Source: Chlamydomonas sphaeroides
Taxonomy: Eukaryota; Chlorophyta; Chlorophyceae; Chlamydomonadales; Chlamydomonadaceae
DNA length: 64,000 nucleotides
Direction of reading: 5' to 3'
NCBI GenBank assembly: GCA_001662425.1
Contig: BDDC01000023.1
Location: forward strand, 98,678-162,677
Under the pieces are notes generated by a model. The model was not told where the DNA came from. It searched no databases and was given only the letters and a program-made list of their open reading frames with translations. This document shows positions 43,201 to 54,700 of the stretch, one piece after another. The translations under genes were made by a program, and so were the position numbers. Each line of letters begins with the position of its first letter. The first letter of the stretch is position 1.

Positions 43201-45436
43201 GGTGCGGCGCGGCAGCTGCTGCGGCAGCCGGTGCGGGCGGCCGCTCGTGCTCCGCGCAACCTGGCCCGGGGCTGTGTCGCTGTAGTGGCGGGCGGGCCAC
43301 GTGTCGCGCTGCAGCCTGTGAGACGGATGCCTGGGTGGCCGTGTCGCTCTCCCCCAATCGGTGCACCACGCACGCACCCCGGCCGTGCCGCCGCACCTGC
43401 CCGCTAACTCCCTGCTGCAGGGCTCCCGCAGCCTGGGCGCGGCGCTCCGCAGCGCCGGCTGCATCCCCGTGCCACGAAACACACGAACCCCGACACACCC
43501 ACACCTCCCTTGCCCCGCCCAACCCCTCCACGCAGGGCTACTGCAGCCTGGGCGTGCTGTGCCAGAATCTGGAGAACCCGCACCTGCGCGCGGCGCTGGG
43601 CATGGAGGAGGGCATGACGGGCGTGCTCATCAACACCATCCAGAAGACCTCCAACGCGGCCAAGGTGGGCAAGGTCGCCACCCGGCACCGGCCACGTCTG
43701 CGCAGCGTGCTGGCGCTGCGGGCGCTGCGGTCCAGGCTGGGCATGCGCTGCTGGGCGGCCGTTTGCGTCACGCTCGCACTCGGCAGCCAGGGCGCGGCAC
43801 AGCTACCGGTAGTTGCGTGCGCTGTGCTGGCCTGACGAGGTCCAGTGGGGTACAGCGCGATGCGCTGGGCCGGCCGACGTGAGGCGGGTGGAGCGAACAG
43901 TGTCGCGTGAGTACTGACGCGGCCTCTACCGTTGTCTAACAAACCGCGATGCCTCATCAGGTCCTCAAGCCGGGCGATGTGCTGCTCGAGTTTGACGGCG
44001 TCAGGATCGCCAATGGTGAGCGAGCGCCCTGCAAACGAGCGGCGTGATGGTCCTGCATCTTATTTGCTGAGCCCGTTGCTGCGCCCACGCGCAATGTGCA
44101 GTCCGTGAGGCTTAAATGCTCTCTTAACCCCTGCCCCCAGACGGCACCGTGCACCTGCGCCAACGCGAGCGCATCTACTTCTCCTACCTCATCACCCTCA
44201 AGCCCACGGGCGCCACCGCCAAGCTCAAGGTGTGTGCGCTCCACACCTGCCGTACCGCCTAACACACCGCTCTACACCGCTACCGGCTGCTGATTGTTGC
44301 CTGGCCAACCGCCAATGCTGACCGCCGCCAACCGCCGCCGCAGGTGCTCCGTGACGGCGAGGTGCTGCCGTACGACCTGACGGTCACGCCCAACGACCTG
44401 CTGGTGCCCGTACACTGCTACGACAGGCTGCCGTCGTACTACATGTTTGCGGGCCTGGTACGTCGGGGGCGCCATCGCGCCTTGTCGCCTCGTGCAGGGT
44501 CTGCTCACCAATCGAGCCTTGGCCCCATTAGCCCCTTGCGTGAGTGGCCATCGGCTCGGTACCGCACGCCTCGCTGGCCCTCGGCACCAGGTTTTCGTGC
44601 CGCTGACTCAGCCGTACCTGCACGAGTACGGCGAGGACTGGATGAACGCGGCGCCGCGGCGGCTGTACGACAAGGCCATGCACGGCATGATGCAGAAGCC
44701 TCGCCAGCAGATTGTCATCCTCAGCCAGGTGGGCTCCCTTTGGTTGTGTAACCTCTCTCGTCCTCTCTGGAAGTCGCGGTGGCGCGCGGTTAGGCTGCAG
44801 TCATGTACACCGCACATCGCGCGCGCGTGGCGTGGCGGGCACGCCTGGGCCAGCTCGGCGATGCGCGCAGCGGCGAGCGCCTGTCGGCGACGCTGCTCGC
44901 TGTCTCGGTTGTGATAGCAGCATGCGGTGCCCAACACGGACCCAGCATCGACATGCGACCGCTGCCCACCGCCCTGCCTGCAGGTGCTGGTCGACGACGT
45001 CAACACCGGCTACCAGCAGTTCCAGACGCTGCAGGTGCGGCCCGTGTGCCGGCGCTCCCGGGGTCGCCGCAGCAGCCGCGTTGCGCAGCTGGGTGCCGCC
45101 GCGCCCTCCGCCACGCCCCTACGGCAGGGCCGGCCTGCAACGGGACCTCCCACCATACGATCCGTGCCTCCTCTCACCCATCACGGCCCACGTGCTGCCT
45201 TTCCCCTCCGGCCCCGCCCCCCGCAGGTGCTGCGAGTGGCGGGCCACGAGGTGCTCAACCTGCCGCACCTGCGCACGCTGGTGGAGAACAGCGGCGACCG
45301 CTACGTGCGGTTCGAGCTGGAGGACGAGCGCGTCATGGTGGTGGACCGGGAGCTGGCGGCGGACGCCAACCGGCGCATCATGGACCGCTACCGGGTGCCT
45401 TCGTCCGTCAGCGCGGACGTGGCGGCGGGGTACTGA
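40237..45436 (+). CDS. Deg/HtrA-family serine protease, DEG2/DEG9 type
   Basis: ATP-independent trypsin-like protease with PDZ domains. Fourteen exons: 40237-41037, 41187-41264, 41489-41634, 41841-41990, 42479-42592, 42779-42787, 43062-43201, 43536-43664, 43961-44015, 44141-44229, 44344-44457, 44591-44728, 44984-45034, 45227-45436. The first exon gives a long Ser/Pro/Ala-rich N-terminus ending FVPSRSYSQHIKADKALLAS, perhaps with an organelle-targeting peptide. Then IIKIYTVHSRPNYTLPWQ, ILTNAHVV (catalytic His), CDLALLSVEDDGFW (Asp), GGDNTSVTSGVVSRVEV, QIDAAINP/GNS/GGPALQGDCVVG (Ser on a 9-nt exon), ENIGYIIPTPVVYHFL, a PDZ domain (GVLINTIQKTSNAAKVLKPG) and a second PDZ-like region (VAGLVFVPLTQPYL to QQIVILSQVLVDDVNTGY). 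This architecture matches DEG2/DEG9; the exact orthologue and compartment (plastid or nucleus/nucleolus) cannot be fixed here. Confidence 0.93.
42779..42787 (+). other. 9-nt micro-exon with the Deg catalytic serine
   Basis: GCAACAGCG is preceded by an acceptor CCCGCAG and followed by a GTGAGC donor. It completes GNSGGP: the exon before ends in the first base of Gly (42592) and the exon after starts GC GGC CCC (43062). Both borders are phase 1, so the exon is symmetric. Without it the reading is NP-GG-PAL, still in frame. Confidence 0.88.
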
Positions 45437-48400
45437 GCGGGCTGGGGCGGGAGGGGGGCGAGGGAGGGAGCGTGTGTGGGGTGTGTGTGTGGAGGGAGCG
45501 GGGGTTGGGTGCAGGGGCGGAGGATCCGAGAGAGGCGCAAGTAAGGGTTCACGATTTTGCGTGTGCGTGTGTTGTGGGTGGTGGTTGCTGTGTGCGCAAG
45601 GGGGGTGCGTGCGCAGCAGGCGCGCTGCAAGGCCGCCTGGGCATGTACGCGGAGAGAGTGCGACTGCCGCGGCGGCGCACAGGGCGTATGCCGCTCGGTG
45701 GTTTCGGCGGCCCGCACCGACGTGAGGACGCGCCGTCCAGGGTGCGCGCGTTGGGCTTTGCGGTCAGTTTGCGCGGGCGGTGGATCGCAGGGAGGAGCTG
45801 GAGTGGGTGCGGTGGGGCGCAGCGGGCCCGCAGGGAGCAAGGTGGCACGTATAAGGTCGGCCGCCGCACGCGCGCAGGGCCCTGGCAGCCGCGCCACGTG
45901 CTGGCGGGTGTAAAGATAAAACATCGAAGCCAAACCGGGTGTGTTGGCGGGACGTGGGCCCACGCCGTGCCATGCCGCCGGTACCCAGGTGCATGGGGAT
46001 GGGCTCGCTGGGCCTGTATGTTGGGCGCCCACTGGGCCCGAGGCCCTGGCCGGCCACCACCCATGCATACATCGCTCTCTTGGCGGAGGCAGCATGACTT
46101 GGGGCGACGCGAGCCAGCTGGGGCCTTGCTTGGGCCCCGGCGTGCGCTGCGGCGCCCGTGGTCAGGGCCCTGGCCGCAGTCGCTTGAGCAGCGGGTGCGA
46201 TGATCGGTCGGTACGTGGCAGCTGGCACGACGCCAGGCTGCGGGGGCCGCTGGGGCAGGAAGAGGCACGGCGCTTACATGCGTAGGACCTTGCATGGCGG
46301 ACTGAGGCTAGGGGTGCAACCTGGGCTTCTGTGCTGCGCCCTGCTTGCCATGTCGGCAGTGCAGGGTGCAAGCCGCCCGGACAATGAGCATGCAACGGTA
46401 GCCGCCCGAGGCGCGGGAACCGTGCGTGATATCAAACACCAGCGCATGCGCGAAGACTACGTTCGGTTGTTCGCCAAGGACACCAAGGCATACTAGGGGT
46501 CCTGCAGACTCACATAGGACCCCAAAGAGCACGAAACACACGACCACGCAGGGCATCAAGGCATAATAACAAGTGCTGCGGACTCGCAGTGAGAACCTCG
46601 CGCAACCACGAAACACAAGACCATCGGCACGGCCCCGACTCGCCGCCCTGCGGGCGCGTGTCTTGCAGTGCACGGAGGACGAGCGAAGGGCTATCAATGA
46701 ATCGGTCAAGTGCCGTACGTACGTAACGGCTGCCGTCGCGGAGGTTTATCAGAAGGCCTCGAACCGCAAACGACAGCGCACTACAAGACTTAGTCAGCAC
46801 AGGTGAGACCGTCGACGGAGGAGGGCGCGGAGCCGCAAGCTCCGCATCGACAGACCGCAAGCACGGGTGTTGGATTTCAAAAGGCAAGCAAGGATGCGTT
46901 CAGGAATCACACAGCAGCTATCAAGAAAGTAGAACCGGCGTCGCGCCAGCGCATGGCCTGCATGGCGGTACGACCAGCGCACAGCATCACGGCACGGCAA
47001 GCGTCACGTTGCGTCCTGGAGGGGCCCAGCATCCTGGCAGGTGCCAAACACGCACAAAAGATACGCACACAAACGCACACGCCAGCTTATGCGAGCACGC
47101 TCGGAGCGTCCACCAGCACCCTTACTTGGCAGGGCAAGCGCGCAGCTGGCACCTTGGCGGCGCCCACGGCAGGACCTCGAGCTTCGTTGACCCCGACCTT
47201 AGTTGACCTCAACCTCGACCTCGACCTTGCGTCAGCCTACTGAGCTCAGAATGTGCGCACACCCCCCAAGCCATGCCACAAGGCGCGGCAATGATCCTGC
47301 CGCGCCAGTCCACCATTCCAGCACAGAGACTCACACATCGTGGCGCTGCGAGGCATGCTGCCTGCCGTCCTTGCGTCAGCAGAGCCAGCGGGCCTCGTTC
47401 GTGCCTGCGCCCACCCGCCACATGATACGCAACAGCCCTAGACGCCTGCTCTCAGGCAGGAGCGAGTGAGCATCCCGTGCTGCTGGCCGGCCAAGCACAC
47501 TACACGCTTGACACGCGGCCCTCAACCAGCCTCATTACCCGTCATCGCACCCCAAGCACAGTGCCGTCGGCGTCTCCGTCTTTGCGTGCAGACGGGTACG
47601 GCATTATTGCACGCGTATGTGGCGCGGCGCGTGAGGCGACTCCCGCACAAGCCAGGAGGTCATCATCGGCGCTCAGGCCGGTGGCCCCCGAACCCCGACA
47701 TCATAAGCAACAAAGGCGCCCACCAGGATACCGGATGGCGCCACTTCCTGTGCCCTGAGCCTAGCGGACTTGCTGAAGCCAGCGCGCTCATTTCCATCCC
47801 TACACCGTACATCCCTCCCCACATACACTCGCTCGCACGAGCGGCTGCAACCCAACCCACCTACGGCGGCACAAGTTGCAAGCCGGCCCATGCATTCAAA
47901 CCCAGTCAGTGCGGCCCCATACGCTGTTCCAGCTCCGCTGTCAGCGACGCGCGCGTGTATCAGTGCCTGTAGCAGCGCCAGTCCCCGCACAACCCCCACG
48001 GCGAAGTCGCAACTAGGAACAATCGACATTGCGACAAGGCAATCAAGCACGCACGCCACACACCAGCAGGGTAGCTGCACCACAGGTGGGCGCAAATCCC
48101 TCTATCTGCTATCCTGGCGGCGGCCAGGTAGCTAGGGCGTCCCGCCGCCACCTGCTGCCAAGCTGCAGCAACGCTGCGCTGTGCGTGCGTCAGGGCTTGT
48201 TGGGGGCCGGGGTTCACTCGCCCAGCAAGCAAGAACCACATGCACACGGCGCCAAGAGCGGCTGCACGCAGCGCCCGCACGCCACGCATGGCAGCGCAGC
48301 GGTTTTAGCGGCGGCCGAGTGACCACGGCGGACGCGAGCCGAGCAGCAGCCCCGAAACCCATCCCGAAATAAAGCGTGACTGCGCCACCACGCGTGCGAG

Positions 48401-48728
48401 AGCCCCACAGCGATGACGCGGGCGTGGCCGCACGTGTGCACAGCATGAACCCACGAGGTCCAGCCAATCCTTGCGGCCATCGGTACTATCACATCGCTGA
48501 CGCCAACGCCGTGCTGAGCCCGAGGCCCGCCGCGCTCCTGCTGGAGTCAGCAGCGCCCACCGCCCACGGCTATTCGGAGCTGCCCTGAGCTCCAGCTGCC
48601 CTGCGCTTCCAAGCACACCACACACACACACACGCACGCACTGTCGCGTGTCGGGTATATGTTGATTAATACGAACACACACGCGCACCCCGCAGCCGCC
48701 TGGCTTGTGCGCTCCTACCTGCCCTCCC
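45437..48728. other. 3.3-kb convergent intergenic region, no gene recognised
   Basis: Between the 3' ends of the Deg gene and channel B. It includes a (CA)n-rich stretch at about 48617-48640. A short plus-strand frame from ATG 46278 to the stop at 46496 starts like a signal peptide (LLCCALLAMSAVQGAS) and ends RLFAKDTKAY, but nothing else supports it. The rest shows only GC-driven open frames. Confidence 0.4.
45909..45913 (+). terminator. Candidate polyadenylation signal TGTAA for the Deg gene
   Basis: TGTAA followed by AAGATAAAAC, about 470 nt past the stop codon on the coding strand. Confidence 0.45.
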
Positions 48729-51700
48729 TCACACCGGGCTCCTGCCGCCGTCGGTCTCCGCCCACCTGCCCATGTCCGACGCCCTGGCCCCGCCCAGCGT
48801 GGACGGTGACGACACCGCAGCGCCCTCGCTCGCCGCTGGCCCGCGGGAGCGCATGCTGCCCGTACCGCCGCCGCCGCCGCCGCCGCCGTCAGCGCCGAAC
48901 ACGGCTCGGCTCAGCCGCCCGCGCGGCTCCGTCACCGCGGCCTCGGCGGCTGCCGCCGTGCCGGCGGCTCCGCGCGAGAAGCTGTCCACAAAGCGCACAA
49001 TCTCATCGTCCCCCATGACGGTAGCCGACCAGCGTGAGGACCGAGGTGTGCCGTACAGGTGGATGGCACTGGTCGACACCGCCGGCGATGCCAGCGCCGC
49101 GAGGCCGCCGGTGGCGCTGGCGCGCGTGGCCCCGTCCGGCTCGATCGGCAGCGACGCCGCCAACGGCAGCACCAGAGACGCGCTGACGGCGGAGTTGCCG
49201 CTGCCGCCGCCAGCTGCCGCCGCGGCGCCGCTGAAGAGGCGCGCAGCGGCGCGGCTGCTGGTGCCGCGCGGCGAGGCGACACGCTGCGGGCCGCCGGTGG
49301 CGGCGGCAGAGCCGGGTTGGGGAATGGCCCCTGGCGGCGGCGGCAGCACCAGGCAGGGGCTGCCCAGGCCGGAGGCGCTGGGCATCCGGCTGCCGCCGCC
49401 GCCAAGGTGCGCCGCGGGGGCGCCGACGGGGCTCAGGCAGCCGCCGGTGCTGGATTTGCGGTAGCTGCCAGCTCGGAATGCTGGCGGCGGCGGGGACACC
49501 AGCGCGGCCGGTGGCTCCGCCAGGAGCGCCGCCGCCGCCACCGCCGCCACGAAGGGCGAGCCGGACTGGCCGCCGCCGCCGCTGCGCACCACGCCCAGCG
49601 CCGCCGCCGCCGCCGTGCCGCCGCGCGTAGAGTTGCCCGGCGTCCCTGGCAGGTTGTTCCACAGCTCTGCCTCGACCGAATCGGCGGCTGGCACAGCCGC
49701 CACCTCGGAATGGCCGCCGCTGGCTGCGCCGCGGCGCAAGCCCGCCAGCGCGCCGCTGCCGCCGGCGCTGCCCAGGCCGCCGCCGCCGCTGTCGGTGGCG
49801 ACGCTGCCGCTGCGCGAGACGGCTGCGGCGGCGGCGGCCGCGGCGGCGGCGACGGCGGCGAGCGCGGCGTCGTTTATGTAGGGCCGCCGGCTGGCCGAGG
49901 GGCTTGCCAGGGCTGACGTGCCGCCGGACTTGGCCGAGGCTACTGCGCGGGTTTAGTTTGGTTTGTATTGGTTTGTATTGGTTTGGATTGGTTTGATTTG
50001 GGCCGCGCCATGCAGGCACAGACGCCACGCAGTTTGCGCACATGCCGGGGGTGGTGCGGGTTGGGTTCAATGAGTGACACGGGGTGGCGCTTCGGGGCGC
50101 GGGCCGTTGCAGGCTAGTTGTAGAGCGTTGTCGCACGGGGGGGGGGCTGCAGGCTGCGCGGTGCGGCGTACGCATGCGAGGCCCCGGGCCGCGGCCCACC
50201 TGCGGCGCTCGGCGGCAGGGGCGACAGCGGAGCGAGGTCGGCTGTGGCCGCCCAGCCCGAGCTCGAGCCCGAGCCGGGTCTCGCGCTGGTCAAGCGAGGG
50301 GCCAGCAGCAGCCGCTCGCCGGTTGGCGGCTGCGGCTGCGGCTGCTTGACGGCCGGAGAGGCATCCCGCATCGCGCCTGCGCTGCCGCGGGCGCCGGCGG
50401 CCTCGACGGCTGCTGGCGGCGGCGGCTCCGCCAGCGCGCCCCACTTATCGGGGGCCGAGGTCGCGAGCTGCTGCGCACCCATGCCCGCCGCGGCCTGCGC
50501 TGCGGCCCAGGCCAGGTACTCCACCACTTGCCTGCGCGGCGGCGGGCAGCCCAGCGAGCCATGCCGCTTCAACACGCAGCACAGCACAGGTCTCGTCGCG
50601 CGACCCCAGCGACAGCAGCCCGCCGGGCACATATCACTGTCTACGGCACTCGCTCGCCGTCATCGACAGCCCTCTCAGCAGCTACAAGGACCGAGTGCAG
50701 GTGGTACGGCAGCCAGCCAGCCGGCTGCACCGCATCGCAATCACCCACCTGGCGCGCTCGCTGCTGGGCTGCGACGCCAGCACGGCCTCCGCCAGCGCCA
50801 GCGGTGTGGCGCCTGCGCCGTCCAGCGCGGCCACGTCCGGCAGCGCCAGCCCCACCTCCAGCAGGCAGCGCACCTGCACGGCATGGGATGGGATGGGCGG
50901 CACCGCCAGCTTGGCTGCAGGCGTGCTGGGCGTGCTGGACAGCGTCAGCGCTCCGTGGTAGGTGTGTGCTGTCCTGGCGCTCCTAGTCTTGCTCGGCGCT
51001 CCCAACAACACCAAGCCCGCACGAAGCCTCGCAGCGCCGCCCACCCCATGCGTCATCCCAAGGCCCAGCACGCCGCTAGGGCCCCAGCCCAACTCCCTGA
51101 ACCAACCCAGCCATTCACCCACCGTGCCCAGGTGGCTGTGCCTCGCCGCCAGATGCAGCGGTGTGCCCTCCGCGTGCTGCGGCGGCGGCAGCTCACCACG
51201 CGCCGGCACGCCTGCGCGCGCCAGCGCCTCCACCACCTGGGCCTGACCCATCACCGCCGCCGTGCGCAGCTCGAGCCGCAGGCTGGCCAGCAGCGGCGGC
51301 TCGGCCGGCAGCGCCACGCCGGCGGCGCGGAAGGCGGCGACGGTGTCTGGGTGGCCCACTCGCGCTGCCTCCAGCATGGGCATGTGGCCGAGCCGGGCGC
51401 GAGCGGCGGGCGGCATGTCGGCCAGCAGCGCCGCCACCACAGCCTGGTCGAGGGCGGCGGTTTGGGTGTGACATGTGGCAAGGTGCGTGTTTGGGGTGGG
51501 TGGGTGGGTGGGGCCGTTGGTGCTTGACGCGTGGGGCACGCAGCGGCTGGCATCCGTGGCCGCTCAGCAACAGGCGGGCGGTGGCAAGCCTCAGTCCCTG
51601 CCCCCAGGCGACGAACAGACCCCAGCCCTCAGCAAACAGCCAGGGTCAAACGCATGCCAAGATGGCGCGCCGAGAGGCCCGCATACCGTGTGGCCATGGC

Positions 51701-54700
51701 TGGCCGCCACCATGAGACCCGACAGGCCGCAGCCGGCCGCATCGCCCGCCCTCCAGCCGCCCGCCGCCGCCAGCGCGCCGGGGTCGCCCAGGGCGCAGGC
51801 CGCCATGAGCTGCTTGGCCGCCTGCTCGCGGGCCTTGGACGCCGAGGCCGAGTCGGCGCCGGCGCCGCCGCTCTGCAGCCCCTCCAGGTATGCCACCACG
51901 GGCGCAGCGCCAACGCGCCGCGCCTCGTCCAGCGCCGTGTTGCCCCACCGGTCCTACAGCATCGCATTGGGAGCAGCAGGGCGTGTGAGGGCTGCGTACG
52001 ACAACAGTACAGTACGACATGCTGCATGTGGCTCACCTGGAACCCCGGATCTGCGCCACCCTCCTCGACGAGCAGTTTGACGGCCGCCAGGTTGCCCTCC
52101 GCGCCGGCAATGTGCAGCGCGCAGCGCTTGTCGTAATCACACGAGTCGGGCGGCGCGCCGGCGCGCAGCAGGCGGCGCAGCTTGGGCAGGTCGTCGTTGT
52201 ACACGGCAGTGCACATCTCGGCCGCGAGCGTTAGGTTGTCGCCGTCCAGCCTGTGTACGGTGCGTACGGTATGGTGCGTACGGTGGGTACGGCTCGCCTG
52301 TCGAAGCCGACTGTGAGGCGCGAGCAGCTGTGACGGCCATTGTGTGTTTGGGTGCGTCGGCCAGCGGTCGGCAGGAATCCCTAAACCGCAAACAAACGTG
52401 GCGCGCCGCTGCCACGCGCGACGCGCCGTGCTCCCGCGCGGCCTCCAGGCGCCGGCATACCGCACTCCTGCGCAAAGGTCGGCACGACGCCGCCGCCATG
52501 CTAAGCTACTCACGATGCGCCATGCTCCAGCAGCGCCTGAACGCACTCGTCGTGCGAGTTCTTGGCGGCCTCCGACAGCGCTGAATTGCCGAAGGCGCTG
52601 CGGGGACGGGGGCACACGACACGGGTGCGGCCGGGCGGCCGGGCAAGGCGTTACGAGTCCGGCGCGCCCGGGTGGAGCAGGCATGGTCGACCAAAAAGTT
52701 GTTCACGAAGCCCGGTGGCACGCACGATACGCGTGAGTCATCGAGCGCGAGGATTTAGGTAGGTGCAGGTGAGCTGCAGCCCCTCCCCGACTTGCTGGTC
52801 CCGTCTCACTCGATCTTGCCCTTGTCGGCGCCAGACTCGAGGAACAGCCGAACAGCGGCCTGAGGGCGGCATCAGGGCACGGCGCGTCAGCATTGGGACG
52901 TCCGTGAGGCGTCGGCCTACTGTGGCCGCGCCGCAGCAAGTTTTGGCACGCTGCAGCCGACAACCCTGTCGGTTGTGGCGCCGCACTGCGCAGCAGCTGA
53001 CGGCCCGCCAGCCGGCGCGGTGGGTCTGGCGTGTGCAGGCGGACCGGCCCAACCGCACGGCAGCACCGCCTTGGATCCAGCCAGACACAACGAACCCACC
53101 ACATGGCCCTTGGCACATGCCAGCATGAGGCCCGTGCGGCCGTCGTAGTCGGACCTGCGGGTTAGGGCGAATCACGTAGAGGCGCCGCATGGGCTGATGG
53201 CTGGTGGTGGAGAGGTGGCGAGGCGCATTGTCGAGGCACGTGGAGGGAAGAGGGCAAGGCGAAGGACAGGAGCAGCGGCCGGCACCGCAGCGGAGGGCAG
53301 GCTGCGGGCGCGTGCAGCAGGCGGTGCGGCCGGCCGATCGCGCGCTCACGTGTTTGGGCTGATGCCCTGCGACAGCATTGTGCGCAGCGACTCAACGTCG
53401 CCCTGCGCCGCCTGCACGTGGGAGGCAGCCGCACACGACCCCGGTGTCAGTCGCTCGCTGCACAGGTGCTCACTGTGGGCCCCTGCTCGCAGCCACGCAT
53501 GCAGCGACGGCAGCCGGGAACCCGCGGCAGGCACACGCCACGACTCGCCGTGTTGAGCAGCTCAAAGGTGCGCATCTCGTCGCACTTGCGCACGTGCGCT
53601 GACACGATCGCGCGAATGTCGTCCAGTCGCGTCAGCATCTCCATCTGCGGCTGCGTCAGCGCGTCTGCGATGCGGCAGCAATGCGGCAGGCAGAGTACGG
53701 CGATGGTACGATAGGCAGGACGGGGCAGAGAGAGAAATGGTCGACTGGCTGACTTCGCGCCGCTGCTCCAGGAGGCGCTGCTCGGCCCCAAGTCGCCACG
53801 GGCAGGGGTCACCCCTGCCCACGGGCATGCTACACAACTCCCAGCACCGTATGTACATCTTACGTACCTCTCGTGCTTGCCAGCATAACGGGGTCGCTGT
53901 TCTCCAGCGAGACCGTGCTTGACTTGACGAGGCTGAGCGCGACGTGCAGCTGCTCGGCCGTCAGCTGGCTTCGCGTCGCCGCGGCCTTGAGGTTGTCTTC
54001 CACCGCCGCCTCGGCATTGCGCTGCAGGTTTTCCAACACGATACGAGCCTGCGCATGTGCACATATGCGTGTGTTGCTAGGGAGGTTGCCGTGCATAAGA
54101 GGGCGGCCGCTGTTTGGCCGCGCTAGGGGCGGGGGTGCCGGATGCCGCTGCTAGGCAAGCGAGCGCAACACTGCTGTGGGGCTCACCTGCTGCGGAAACT
54201 GCTGCTGCAGCAGCTGCCAGGCCGAGTGCTGCAGCGACAGCACGCTGCAGGGCCCAAGGGCGAGCGAGAGCGGTGGTGGTGTCAACGAGGCCGTTGCTGG
54301 AGCAGGGCCGGCGGGCGCCCGGCGGCGCAAGGCAGCGCCCGGCGGCGCAAGGCAGCGCCCGGCGGCACTCGTGCCCCCAACCCGAGCCCTTACCGCACGG
54401 CGGTCAGCCCCACGGCGCTCTCATGGCTGGCGCCCTCGGTGAAAAAGGCAATCTCCCCCAGCGCGTCGCTGCAGCTCTTGCGCGAGCTGCTGGCGCGCGC
54501 CTTGGCTCCAATCGCAAACGCCGTCGCTGTGCATATCACGGGCAAACAAACGAACACGGCGCGTCAGCATGCGCGCAGCGAAGCCCACGGCGTCCTCCTA
54601 TGACAGCGCACACGGCGCGGCCTGGGACTGATCGCATACGATGCTGTACGAATATGTACGGCATGCGTACGTCACCAGGATGTCCGGCGGCTGCTCACCA

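Noticed and set aside
46278..46496. Short plus-strand frame with a hydrophobic leader
   Set aside because: Only 72 codons, no conserved domain and no exon context. Described in the intergenic entry instead.
46510..46887. Minus-strand 125-codon frame and overlapping plus-strand frame with EDERRAINESVK
   Set aside because: Neither shows a recognisable domain, and both are in a region with many overlapping frames.
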